DNA from: Arenibacter echinorum
GTDB lineage: Bacteria > Bacteroidota > Bacteroidia > Flavobacteriales > Flavobacteriaceae
Length of the DNA: 64,000 bases
Direction of reading: 5' to 3'
NCBI RefSeq assembly: GCF_003259375.1
Contig: NZ_QLLN01000003.1
Span: forward strand, 1-64,000
The notes beneath the pieces are model-generated. The model did not search any database. It was not told the origin of the DNA and was given only the letters and a program-made list of their open reading frames with translations. Both the position numbers and the translations under genes were made by a program. Below are positions 8,394-17,502 of this stretch, piece by piece (position 1 is the first letter of the stretch; each line of letters starts with the position of its first letter).

Positions 8394-10043
8394 TTAATTG
8401 AAGGATTTGGCCTTTTCCAAAGCCTCAGTGATATGCTTTACGATATATTCTTCGTCCAATACCGAGAACATTTCATTCTTCTCAAAATCCTTTTTGGTCT
8501 CTTCGTTAATTCCGGATAGGATTACTTTTATTCCTTTGGCCCTATACGATTTTATGATTTCCTTTAAGCTCTGATACCCTGTGGCATCGATTATGGGAAC
8601 ATAACGCATTCTAATAATAATGACCTTGGGTTGTAAATGGGTATTGGATATGGTTTCCTGAAATTGTCTGGCCGCACCAAAAAATAAGGGTCCATTAATT
8701 TCATATAGCAGCACATTTTTAGGGAGCTCCAGTAGTTCATCGTCAAACAAATGTTCGTCGTTAATATTATCTGAAGTGATTTTTTCAACCAGTACTGCTT
8801 CGCTCATTCTTTTCATAAACATAAAACTGGAGAGTACAATTCCAATTTCAATGGCTATCACAAGATCAAAAATGACAGTAAGGAAGAAGGTGCTCAAAAG
8901 GATGATGATATCCATTCTATTTCCCTTTAAAATAGATCTAAATTGTCGCCATTCGCTCATATGATAGGCCACGACCATTAAAATTCCTGCAAGACAGGAA
9001 AGGGGTATCAACTTGGCATAGGGAGCAAACAAAAGCATTATAGATAACAGAACCACTGCGTGTACTATGCCCGCAATTGGGGTTCTACCCCCGTTTTTCA
9101 CATTGGTGGCCGTTCTTGCTATGGCCCCTGTGGCGGGGATTCCCCCAAAGATGGCCGAGAATATATTGGCCCCGCCTTGGGCAATCAATTCCATATTGGA
9201 ACGATGCTTACCGCCAATCATAGAGTCTGAAACTACGGCGGACAGTAGGGATTCTATACTGCCCAATAGGGCAATGGCAAAAGCGGGTTGTATAAGGGAC
9301 TTTACTGTGGCATAATCCACATGGGGAAGGCTTGGCATGCTCAAATGATTTGGGATTTCCCCAAAATTGCTTTCAATGGTATCCACTGGAATTCCAAAAA
9401 CCTGTACCACAATAGTCGAGAGAAGGATGGCAACTATGGAACCCGGTATTTTCTTTATCAACTTCTGAAAATAAAGGGTAATGATGACCGTCCCAGCAGC
9501 GATTGCAATGGCATACCCATTGATCTTGTCCATATTTTCAAAATAGACCACCCATTTATCTAAAAAGTCGGCCGGTACCTTAGCTATGTGAAGTCCAAAA
9601 AAATCATTGATCTGGGAAGAAAAAATAATCAGGGCTATACCACTGGTAAACCCTACGATCAGGGAATAAGGAATAAATTTTAATAAGTTTCCCAGGCGTG
9701 CAAGTCCCAGGCCGATGATGATAAATCCGGCCATAAAAGTGGCTATGGTAAGACCATTGATACCAAATTCCTGGACAATACCGTAGACAATTACGATAAA
9801 AGCTCCGGTTGGGCCTCCAATTTGGACTCGACTGCCACCAAGGACCGAAATTATTATCCCGGCAATTATGGCCGTAATTATTCCTTTTTCCGGCGATACT
9901 CCGGAGGCAATGGCAAAGGCGATTGCCAAAGGAAGGGCAACTATGCCCACGATTAATCCAGAAAGTACGTCTTTTGTAATGGTTTCCTTGGAAATTCCCT
10001 CTTTTAAAAGAGAAAATAACTTAGGAATAAACTCTTTATTCAT
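8394..10043 (-). CDS. SulP-family anion transporter with C-terminal STAS domain
   Basis: At 549 residues it has the SLC26/SulP layout. The N-terminal membrane domain carries many helices, starting with DVLSGLIVGIVALPLAIAFA near residue 24 and the GPTGAFIVIVYGIV segment near residue 77. The cytoplasmic STAS domain begins near residue 440, with NVLLYEINGPLFFGAA and the IDATGYQSLKEI loop. Substrates in the family are sulfate, bicarbonate and other anions; the gene alone does not say which. No carbonic anhydrase is next to it. It appears monocistronic, flanked by about 180 bp or more on each side. Confidence 0.92.
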   Translation of the reverse strand: MNKEFIPKLFSLLKEGISKETITKDVLSGLIVGIVALPLAIAFAIASGVSPEKGIITAIIAGIIISVLGGSRVQIGGPTGAFIVIVYGIVQEFGINGLTIATFMAGFIIIGLGLARLGNLLKFIPYSLIVGFTSGIALIIFSSQINDFFGLHIAKVPADFLDKWVVYFENMDKINGYAIAIAAGTVIITLYFQKLIKKIPGSIVAILLSTIVVQVFGIPVDTIESNFGEIPNHLSMPSLPHVDYATVKSLIQPAFAIALLGSIESLLSAVVSDSMIGGKHRSNMELIAQGGANIFSAIFGGIPATGAIARTATNVKNGGRTPIAGIVHAVVLLSIMLLFAPYAKLIPLSCLAGILMVVAYHMSEWRQFRSILKGNRMDIIILLSTFFLTVIFDLVIAIEIGIVLSSFMFMKRMSEAVLVEKITSDNINDEHLFDDELLELPKNVLLYEINGPLFFGAARQFQETISNTHLQPKVIIIRMRYVPIIDATGYQSLKEIIKSYRAKGIKVILSGINEETKKDFEKNEMFSVLDEEYIVKHITEALEKAKSFN

Positions 10044-10221
10044 GTTACCGTATTATGGTTTAGAACGGGCAATTTGAAAGAAGAAATATCTGTTGACCGT
10101 AAAAATTAGTATTAAACCATGTTAAAGATAGGATGATTTTTTATTCCAAGAAATCCTAACGCAGTTTTTGTATAATTTATCTATAAACATTTATTTGGAT
10201 CCATGAATAAATGCTAATGGA

Positions 10222-11730
10222 TTATGGAGTTGTTGATACGGTGGCGGTGGCATTTTTTTTAAGGTCTATGGTAATGTATGAATAGGGTAGCATACCATTG
10301 GACACCTTTGTACTGCTTGTTTTTTCTCCATTTACAAATAGAAACTCATGGGTGCCAGGTATTTTGGCGGTCCATTTTATTGTTTCCCCATTTATATTAT
10401 GGGCTATGGTTTTAGTCCTTCCAAAATGTTCTACACCAATTTTATTGGATAGTAAGGGAACGTTGGACATTTCGGCCCATTCCAAATCTTTTTCTAACCT
10501 AGAATAGCTCACAAACCCATTAGTGGCGGCATCTGCCTCTATACCCATCAACCCTCGGGTTAAATGCTCTATTACGGTATAGGAATTCTCAGGATAGGCC
10601 CTTCGGGGATTTTGAACGCTGCACAAATTTATAATCATCTTGTTGGCCAGTTCCGATTTGCCATTTTCATAAAACATGATAGGCAAATAAGATTTTAGTT
10701 CCACAATTAATTTGTTGAAGTTGGCTTCGTATTTCCCTACCAAATTCAAAATTTTGGAATCGTCCTTAATAGCATCAAAATAGAATAAGTAATGCAGAAA
10801 AGCCTGATCTTTCCCTACCATAAAATAATCGAAGCTCCCATCGTCATAAAGAATAGAACGATATTCCTGCTTTTCGTTATCATACCAAAATTGATCTAGG
10901 AATTTCTGTTCCTGTTGGGCTTTCTCCAGGTATTCCGAAGATTGGGGCAGATCGCCCCTAAGTTGTAGCATTTCCGCGTAGGCCCTATAAGCGGCTACTA
11001 TGGAAGCGGTCATATCTATTCCCAGCATTGTTTCCCCTCTTCCACCTTCATTATAGGAAGGGATTCCCCTTTTATTACCAAATCTGCTGCTCTCCGAATT
11101 GTCGGGTGCATACATGGATCGGTTTCTTTCCAGGGTTTCATCAGAACCTAAATCCCAGTGATCCAAATATTCGTTGAGACTTAATTCATAAAAATTTATC
11201 AGATCCGGGTTCTCCAAGTATTCTTTGTTTGCGGTCCATTTATAAAGTCGATTGGCAGTATAGGTAAGATCAAAGTTCGCAGGCAGGTTATACCAAAAAT
11301 CTTGATCATTTTCGTAATCTACCGGGGCTGGTTTGTTATACCTGTTAATTTCCCAATAGGTACAGTAATCCTTTTCCTTACTGATGTTTTGGGCGAACTT
11401 TAGAAACATATTAAAATTATGTTTGCCCAATCCTAGAATTTCCGCACCAATTGCCTGGTGGGAAACATCCCGCATGCAAAACGCTTCCCGGTCTGGTAGG
11501 GCAGCCTCATACCAATAGCCTACCGGGTCAGTATCGTCATGGGCGTAGGACAGTGCCTTGCTTTTGGCCCAGTGGAAAGCCTTGTTCAATTCTTTATCGG
11601 AAGAAACGAATATTAGCTCCCTGGTAGGAGTTTCGGGCGATTTCTTAGGTTCATCATTGCAACTGCCCAATATTGCCCATAATAATAGTATTGGATAGTA
11701 TTTTATTGTAGTGGAGGTACTTGTTTGCAT
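10222..11730 (-). CDS. Lipoprotein, six-hairpin ((alpha/alpha)6) glycosidase-like
   Basis: This 502-residue protein begins with a lipoprotein signal, with the lipobox near WAILGSC (Cys23). Repeated helical hairpins follow, with conserved acidic and aromatic residues (EAALPDREAFCMRDVSHQA, NLPANFDLTYTANRLYKW, GIDMTASIVAAYRAYAEML). The final 80 residues form a beta-sandwich-like tail. The architecture resembles six-hairpin glycoside hydrolases (GH15/37/63/78 clan types), and YPENSYTVIEHLTRGLMGIE looks like a toroid helix pair. The exact family and substrate are not recognisable. It is separated from the DUF4174 gene upstream by 62 bp, so the two may share a transcript. Confidence 0.65.
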   Translation of the reverse strand: MQTSTSTTIKYYPILLLWAILGSCNDEPKKSPETPTRELIFVSSDKELNKAFHWAKSKALSYAHDDTDPVGYWYEAALPDREAFCMRDVSHQAIGAEILGLGKHNFNMFLKFAQNISKEKDYCTYWEINRYNKPAPVDYENDQDFWYNLPANFDLTYTANRLYKWTANKEYLENPDLINFYELSLNEYLDHWDLGSDETLERNRSMYAPDNSESSRFGNKRGIPSYNEGGRGETMLGIDMTASIVAAYRAYAEMLQLRGDLPQSSEYLEKAQQEQKFLDQFWYDNEKQEYRSILYDDGSFDYFMVGKDQAFLHYLFYFDAIKDDSKILNLVGKYEANFNKLIVELKSYLPIMFYENGKSELANKMIINLCSVQNPRRAYPENSYTVIEHLTRGLMGIEADAATNGFVSYSRLEKDLEWAEMSNVPLLSNKIGVEHFGRTKTIAHNINGETIKWTAKIPGTHEFLFVNGEKTSSTKVSNGMLPYSYITIDLKKNATATVSTTP

Positions 11731-11792
11731 TTTTTAGGTTTAATATCTGGTCTAGTGTTTGGTTCGGAGATTGTCCAAATCAATTTTTAAGC

Positions 11793-12236
11793 TTATCTAT
11801 TCTGATTTTTGTTCAATTCTGCCCGCCTCATGGGCATGGAGTCTATGGTTCCAAAAAGTTCTTCGGTGGTAAGCAGTACGTTTTTTTGAAGTTTTATACC
11901 GCCATCCAGTCCGATCAATACTACTTTGAAATCCATATTTTTTCCAGCAAATTTATCGAATAGGACAGAAGAAGAAATCCATTCATTCTGTTCGGGATCA
12001 ACGGGATCATTGACTAGGGCATAACGCTGTGGCAAAACATGATAGATCAGCATTTTTCTTTCCTTAAGTTCTTTTGGAAATTTATTGAATTCGGCTAATT
12101 GATTGTTATATTCCTTGGAATTCTCGTCCTGGGCCATGATTAGAACGACCCTGTTTTCCCATTGGTGCTTTTTTAGATCCTGTGCGTTCACATTGCTTAT
12201 GATTAAGATTGCTATAAAAATGAAGAGTAGTCTCAT
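11793..12236 (-). CDS. DUF4174-domain secreted protein
   Basis: The start at 12236 (MRLLFIFIAILIISNVNAQ) is preferred over the open frame up to 12320, because it gives a clean signal peptide. The mature part of about 128 residues carries the DUF4174 pattern: HQWENRVVLIMA, then LIYHVLPQRYALV, then FKVVLIGLDGGIKL and the short helix TTEELFGTIDSMPMRRAEL. DUF4174 has a thioredoxin-like fold but lacks a CXXC motif here. Its role is unknown, probably periplasmic. It lies between two glycosidase-like genes on the same strand, with gaps of 62 bp downstream and 106 bp upstream. Confidence 0.82.
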   Translation of the reverse strand: MRLLFIFIAILIISNVNAQDLKKHQWENRVVLIMAQDENSKEYNNQLAEFNKFPKELKERKMLIYHVLPQRYALVNDPVDPEQNEWISSSVLFDKFAGKNMDFKVVLIGLDGGIKLQKNVLLTTEELFGTIDSMPMRRAELNKNQNR

Positions 12237-12342
12237 GATGTTAAAGATTTGCTCAATGTATCCGGTTCTTGTTTTAGCTGCAATGGGTGAAACAATAATG
12301 ATCGATTGAATTAAGGTCATTTGATCACAATAGGATTCAAGC

Positions 12343-13683
12343 TCAATTATTGAATTGAAAAGAATATAGATCTGCTTCCTTCATGCTTACTCGCAGTTTT
12401 ATGACTTTATTCCTAATAGCGTCAAGGTCCAATGAATTCTGCCAGATCACTTTGCCGGCAATTTCATCGCCTATTATTTTTCCCGTGGTATAACTTACAC
12501 CATTTATGGAAGGCTCACTATTTTCATCCAGTATTTCGATTTTGATAAAACCTCCGGCACTGGTGGAATAGTTTACCTCCAATTTATCCCCGTTAAACCT
12601 AAAAGGCTTGGTAATAAAAAAACCTTCTTTGGATTTAGAATTTACGGAAGAAAATCCGTCCATTCTAATTTTAAACAAGGTATTTCGTGCATAGATGCCC
12701 ATATGGGTTTCATCCAAGGGAACAAGGTTTAAAGTAATATAATTGGATCTGTTTCCCCACCTTTCCGTTTTGAGTCCTGGTCTTATAAAGGCTTCTTTAA
12801 AGGTCCTATTGAATATAACCCCATCTCTTGAGCTTATAAAAACTATATCTGTAGAATTTCCGTTTTCAGGGAAAAACCGTGTGGGCAATCCTATATAAAT
12901 ATGGGGAGCCCTAAAATAGGGTTGAATGCCTGACGTATATAAATGTTCTCCCTCAAAATTCGGAAATATGTTGATGGGTTTGCTCCAATTCTCAAAATCT
13001 TTTGAAGTAGTTCTAGAGAAAGATCTTAAACCATTGATGAGTCTTCTATAGTAACAAACATATTGATTTTCAGTTTCTGACCAAAAGGCAATATTCTGGG
13101 AATCAAATTCATAATAGTTGGGGTCATGTTTAATGACAGGTTTATTTTTAAACTTTTTAAATGTTATTCCATCAATAGAATAAAAATAGAAAAGTCCACC
13201 GGTATCATTGGTTCCAGACAGTGCCCTATATTCATATTTGGAATTGGGGTTTACATCTTTGAAGGGAGTGAAATTGTGACTGAAGGGTGGCTCGTAAAAT
13301 ATGTAATTTTTTATACTGTCGTTTATCTGTGTGGCTTCTTCCTGCCAATGATAGCCATCCCAACTAATAGCACTCTTTGTAATTTCCCCGGGATTGCCGT
13401 CATACAATTCACCTTGCCAAAAATCCAGTTTATCCCTGTAATAAATTCGGTATAGACTGTCCGTTTTAATAATGGTTTGATAATAACCCCTGGGGATATT
13501 AGTGCTTTCTACCTCTTGGGGTGTATTTAATTGTAACTCTAAATCTGCTATGGTATCCAATAAATAATGATCCAAAAACAATTCCCTTTTATTCCCTAAG
13601 TCCAAAACAGCCTGACATATTAATTGATTGGAAAAAAATAGAAATATTGAAATTATTGGGAAGAGATTTTTTTTGTTGATCAT
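12343..13683 (-). CDS. Secreted five-bladed beta-propeller, GH32/GH43-like
   Basis: The 446 residues start with a signal peptide (ISIFLFFSNQLICQA). The mature N-terminus LDLGNKRELFLDHYLLD is typical of a family of secreted propeller proteins common in Planctomycetes and Bacteroidota. Repeated blades with DGYHW, SIDGITFKKF, SRDGVIFNRTF and a C-terminal beta-sandwich (residues about 330-446) support a GH32/GH43-type fold. Catalytic acids cannot be assigned with confidence. It is likely to act on an oligosaccharide in the periplasm. The gene is divergent from the DUF1080 lipoprotein at 13931, with about 250 bp between them. Confidence 0.6.
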   Translation of the reverse strand: MINKKNLFPIISIFLFFSNQLICQAVLDLGNKRELFLDHYLLDTIADLELQLNTPQEVESTNIPRGYYQTIIKTDSLYRIYYRDKLDFWQGELYDGNPGEITKSAISWDGYHWQEEATQINDSIKNYIFYEPPFSHNFTPFKDVNPNSKYEYRALSGTNDTGGLFYFYSIDGITFKKFKNKPVIKHDPNYYEFDSQNIAFWSETENQYVCYYRRLINGLRSFSRTTSKDFENWSKPINIFPNFEGEHLYTSGIQPYFRAPHIYIGLPTRFFPENGNSTDIVFISSRDGVIFNRTFKEAFIRPGLKTERWGNRSNYITLNLVPLDETHMGIYARNTLFKIRMDGFSSVNSKSKEGFFITKPFRFNGDKLEVNYSTSAGGFIKIEILDENSEPSINGVSYTTGKIIGDEIAGKVIWQNSLDLDAIRNKVIKLRVSMKEADLYSFQFNN

Positions 13684-13784
13684 ATAAGCCCAAGAATATT
13701 GGTTTTGTTAAAAGTATGGAATTTTGTTCTTGTTTTATTTGTGTGACCTTATTTTGAAAACAAACAGGGATGGTAAAATCAATT

Positions 13785-13816
13785 ATTGTATGGCGTCATT
13801 TTTTTAAGACGCCACA
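13785..13816. promoter_or_regulatory. Hairpin in the divergent intergenic region
   Basis: TGGCGTC at 13791-13797 pairs with GACGCCA at 13808-13814 across an AT-rich 10-nt loop; ATTGT and ACAAT flank the arms and extend the stem across a 2-nt bulge. It lies about 115 bp upstream of the lipoprotein start at 13931. It may be part of the leader, or a terminator stem; the T-run lies inside the loop, so a standard terminator is unlikely. Confidence 0.4.
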
Positions 13817-13930
13817 ATGTTTAATTAATTGATTTTATTACATTTAAGGGGGTTTATTTTCAAGTGTAGGATAAGCTTACCCATTTGTAATAAACTTAAC
13901 TACCAGTTGAAACTAAAATTAAACAATTTC

Positions 13931-14644
13931 ATGAAATACTTAAAACTGCTTTTGTGCCTAACACTTTTTGGCCTGTTATTCTCCAATTGTGGAAATCGAA
14001 AATCTGCTGATACTTCGGTCGATCAGCCGGATGATGTGCAATCAACCAACACTCAAGATGCTGATTGGGAATATCTTTTTGATGGAAAGACCTTGGATGG
14101 ATGGAAAAAAATGGGAGGGGAGGCCACTTTTCATGTTGAGGGCGACATGATCGTAGGTGTCACCGCTCCGGTAAGCGATACCAGCAATACTTTTTTGGTG
14201 ACCAACAAATTCTATGACAATTTTATTTTGGAATTCGAAGTCATCTTGGATGCCGCCTCTGGCAAGTACCATAATTCCGGGGTACAGATAAGGAGTAACA
14301 GCTTGCCCGATTTCTACAATGGTTTGGTCCATGGCTATCAGGTAGAAATAGATTTGGACTCCACATTACGTAGTGGAGGGATATACGATGAAGGCAGGCG
14401 CGGATGGGTACACGATTTAAGTGATAATCCCGCCGCTAAAAAGGCATTTAAGCCAACTGAATGGAACTCTTTTAAGGTGATTGCCGATGGTCCTTCCATC
14501 AAGACTTGGGTGAATGGTGTACCTGCTGCGGATTATGTTGATTCCATGACCCCCACTGGTTTTATTGGCCTACAGGTACATGCTACGGACAGTGAAGAAC
14601 CTCTAAAGGTGAAATGGCGGAATATTCGCGTAAAGCCCTTGTAA
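13931..14644 (+). CDS. DUF1080 lipoprotein (3-keto-disaccharide hydrolase-like)
   Basis: The start at 13931 is chosen because it gives a lipoprotein signal (LLCLTLFGLLFSNC); the frame is open further upstream, to a TTG at 13829, without a plausible signal. The mature protein of about 217 residues is one DUF1080 domain: WEYLFDGKTLDGWKK, NSGVQIRSN, GYQVEID, GWVHDLSDNP, and KPTEWNSFKVIADGPSIKTW, then the closing VKWRNIRVKPL. The fold is a concanavalin-like jelly roll; family members cleave 3-keto-glycosides made by dehydrogenases of the Gfo/Idh/MocA type. A TAT-exported member of that type is encoded at 26848. It converges on the sugar dehydrogenase fusion gene 37 bp downstream. Confidence 0.9.
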   Translation: MKYLKLLLCLTLFGLLFSNCGNRKSADTSVDQPDDVQSTNTQDADWEYLFDGKTLDGWKKMGGEATFHVEGDMIVGVTAPVSDTSNTFLVTNKFYDNFILEFEVILDAASGKYHNSGVQIRSNSLPDFYNGLVHGYQVEIDLDSTLRSGGIYDEGRRGWVHDLSDNPAAKKAFKPTEWNSFKVIADGPSIKTWVNGVPAADYVDSMTPTGFIGLQVHATDSEEPLKVKWRNIRVKPL

Positions 14645-14681
14645 GGGCCTGTCTATATCGATTTATTAACGGGGTAATTAA

Positions 14682-17432
14682 TTACTTTTTTTGAAAGCCT
14701 ATCCAATCCAAATAAATTTCTTCATGGATATCGGGTGCCTTATCATGAAGGAAGAAAATCTCCTGTGAACCGGAGGTTTCTTTTATTGGAATGGTAAGCT
14801 CATTTTTATTTTTGGATTCAGCTATGTTGGTAAACCGAGCTTTGCCAATGGTCTCGCCATCCGGGGAGCCCGTTTTTATGGTAATGAAACATTCCGGGCC
14901 TTTATAACTGTATCCAAAGGTAATGGAATCAACGGCTGTTAAATCTATATTTTTAAAGGAAATATAAGTCGATGCAAAACCCATGGACACGCCATTATCA
15001 CCTACTTCGCTTAACGCATCGCGTTGGGTTGAAAAGTTCTCTGCTTCCAATTTTGGGGGTTGAAGCATTTTTATTGCCGATACGGTAATGGGTTCCATTC
15101 CTGAAGCTCCTAGATCTGTGTAGGAGGCTTTTAGGACATAAGTTATATCTTCCTTGCCATGGGTATTAGAGATGTCAATTATGCCTTCCGCTCCCATTTT
15201 TTTTATGTTTGTCTTTTCTTTGGCCAATGATAAAATATAATCGGCCATTCTACGCGTATCCCCCTCAGAAAACAAGGGATGGGCACTCATACTTACATCG
15301 CCCCAAACTCCACTACCCCCAGAAATAATTTTTTTGGCAATATAGTCCGTGGCGTCCAAATCGTTTTTATATTTTTTGGCCACCTCCAAAAATGAAGGCC
15401 CTAAAGCCCTCTCATTTACCTTATGGCAACTTCTACAATCACTCTCTCCTATCAATTTTTCTCCCTGACTTTTTAATGTTCCCATACCTTTGGTGGACGG
15501 TTCCAAAATGTAGTTCCCTTTCATCCATTCCAAGCTCACATGGACTTTTGAGGGGTCTATATCCCCATTTACCAAACTCCCATCCTCTTTGTCCGTTAAA
15601 AGGATACGATAAGGTATTTTATCCTTGTCCCAATAAAAACTACCTCGGCTGGGCATATCTATAGTAAGTTGTGGGGAATCATTGCCTGCCTTGATCTGCA
15701 AATCCGCTGTGGCGGTAGCTCCTTCAGTATCCGTTACTGTAAGGGTAACATTGTAAATACCTGGGTCCCTGAAAGTAAAAGTTGGATTCTTCTCTGAGGA
15801 TTGAACCTCCTTGGAATTAAATTTCCACTCATATATTAAATAATCATCCTTGTCATAATCCAAGGTGCCGTCGCTCTTAAAATTAACGGTCAGGGGAGTG
15901 GCGCCCACGGTTTTATCGGTCGTAATTTTAATATGTGGGGGTCTATTGCCCGTTATATGTTCTATCTTAATTAGTCGGGCATCTGGATTAGCACCCCAAG
16001 TGGTGCCAAATTCCATTATATATAGGGATCCATCGGATCCGAATTGCATGTCAATAGGACTAACGAATCGGGTAGAGGGCATAAAGTCTTCTATTTTTAT
16101 AAGCTCCCCATTATCGTTAATTCTGACCACTTTGATCCATCCCCGCATCCAATCATAAATAAATAGGGCCTTGTCAAAATAGGAAGGAAATTTAATGCCG
16201 GAAGTATTTTCGGATTTGTAATGATAAACAGGACCGGCCATGGCGGTTCTTCCCCCTTGTCCCAATTCGGGAAATTCTTCCGAGGCAACATAGGGATACC
16301 AAATTAGGGCAGGCTTGGCCGGGGGAAGCAATTTTTGTCCAGAATTGTTGGGAGAACTGTTTTCGGGTTTGTGCGCATCAAAGGGTTCAGCTGCTGTCTC
16401 AGTATCATAATCATATTTGGCATAGGCCTTGTTATCGGCAATGAAATAAGGCCAACCAAAAAAGCCCCCTTCCGTTGTTGCATTGATCTCGTCATAACCC
16501 TTGGGGCCTCGGGGAATATCGGCATAGGCATCGGGGCCCACCTCGCCCCAATACAAGGTATTGGTTTCCTTATCCACGGATATTCTAAACGGGTTTCTAC
16601 AGCCCATAACATAAATTTCCGGAAGGGCCAATGGGTCGTCCTTTGCAAAAAGATTGCCGTCAGGGATAGTGTAGGTCCCGTCACCCTCAGGGTGGATACG
16701 TAAAATTTTTCCCCTATAATCCATGGTATTGGCAGATGTCCTCTGAGTGTCGTAATTCTTTCTGCCCGGGCGTTCGTCCAAAGGTGCATAGGGGTTAAGG
16801 AAACCGGGATGGGTATTTTCCCCAATGGAAATATATAAATTTCCATCCCCATCAAAAGCCAAGGAACCACCAATGTGCCGCATGTGTTGGTTCGGCGCTT
16901 TTAGCAGTACCTTCTCCGAAGTCATATCCAGTGTGTCATTGACTACCGCGAATCTAGAAATTACTTGATGGGAGGTGGGATCTTCAAAACGTATTTCAGG
17001 ATTTTTATAGACTTCCGCACAAGGCATATCCATATAATCGGACATGGTACGGTTTACGTACAGCCAACCATTTTTTTCAAAATCAGGGTCCAGGGTCATA
17101 CCGATCAACCCTTCTTCGCCACAGCTAAACACTTTCAATTCCCCCACAATGGATACGGAGTTTGAACTGGGTATGTACACCTTAATAGTACCAATATCCT
17201 CTGCAAAATATACTTTACCATCATATGCGACCGATAAAGCCGTAGGGTCCATGGTTTCCTCGGTAAGCACAATTTTCCTAAAGCGGTATTCATCCGGTAT
17301 CTCTACCAATTCCATTGGCCTTTCGCATTGGGTAAACATTGAACTCATTGCGCAGAAAAACAATATCCTGATCCAAAACTTACCAATAGTTTTTAAGGTA
17401 GGTATTAGTGATATAGGACAGACTGTACTCAC
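14682..17432 (-). CDS. Lipoprotein fusion: sugar dehydrogenase propeller, PKD, cytochrome c, CBM-like
   Basis: At 916 residues this has four domains in order. A lipobox (MFTQC, Cys36) follows the leader. Residues about 45-490 form a glucose/sorbosone-dehydrogenase-type propeller (TALSVAYDGKVYFAEDIG; GGSLAFDGDGNLYISIGEN; GCRNPFRISVDKETNTLYWGEVG). A PKD domain follows at about 497-580, then a monoheme cytochrome c with CRSCH near residue 665 and a distal Met in WGDVSMSAHP. The last 130 residues look like a CBM6-type sandwich (LEAENFSTQRDALSEVG). It probably oxidises a bound sugar with PQQ and passes electrons to its own heme at the outer face of a membrane. The PQQ call rests on family resemblance. 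Confidence 0.85.
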   Translation of the reverse strand: MSTVCPISLIPTLKTIGKFWIRILFFCAMSSMFTQCERPMELVEIPDEYRFRKIVLTEETMDPTALSVAYDGKVYFAEDIGTIKVYIPSSNSVSIVGELKVFSCGEEGLIGMTLDPDFEKNGWLYVNRTMSDYMDMPCAEVYKNPEIRFEDPTSHQVISRFAVVNDTLDMTSEKVLLKAPNQHMRHIGGSLAFDGDGNLYISIGENTHPGFLNPYAPLDERPGRKNYDTQRTSANTMDYRGKILRIHPEGDGTYTIPDGNLFAKDDPLALPEIYVMGCRNPFRISVDKETNTLYWGEVGPDAYADIPRGPKGYDEINATTEGGFFGWPYFIADNKAYAKYDYDTETAAEPFDAHKPENSSPNNSGQKLLPPAKPALIWYPYVASEEFPELGQGGRTAMAGPVYHYKSENTSGIKFPSYFDKALFIYDWMRGWIKVVRINDNGELIKIEDFMPSTRFVSPIDMQFGSDGSLYIMEFGTTWGANPDARLIKIEHITGNRPPHIKITTDKTVGATPLTVNFKSDGTLDYDKDDYLIYEWKFNSKEVQSSEKNPTFTFRDPGIYNVTLTVTDTEGATATADLQIKAGNDSPQLTIDMPSRGSFYWDKDKIPYRILLTDKEDGSLVNGDIDPSKVHVSLEWMKGNYILEPSTKGMGTLKSQGEKLIGESDCRSCHKVNERALGPSFLEVAKKYKNDLDATDYIAKKIISGGSGVWGDVSMSAHPLFSEGDTRRMADYILSLAKEKTNIKKMGAEGIIDISNTHGKEDITYVLKASYTDLGASGMEPITVSAIKMLQPPKLEAENFSTQRDALSEVGDNGVSMGFASTYISFKNIDLTAVDSITFGYSYKGPECFITIKTGSPDGETIGKARFTNIAESKNKNELTIPIKETSGSQEIFFLHDKAPDIHEEIYLDWIGFQKK

Positions 17433-17502
17433 GGCGTGGTCTAGGTATTATAATTTTTGAGTTGTTATAGGGTAGGGCTAAATAGTTCCTGGTAATTACT
17501 AT

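Noticed and set aside
12237..12320. N-terminal extension of the DUF4174 frame up to 12320
   Set aside because: The internal start at 12236 yields a complete signal peptide; the extra 28 residues would bury it.
16304..16873. Long open frame of 189 codons antisense to the sugar dehydrogenase fusion
   Set aside because: It lies wholly inside a well-supported gene in another frame, has no recognisable domain, and its composition (many Pro, Trp, Met) is what an overlapping frame gives.
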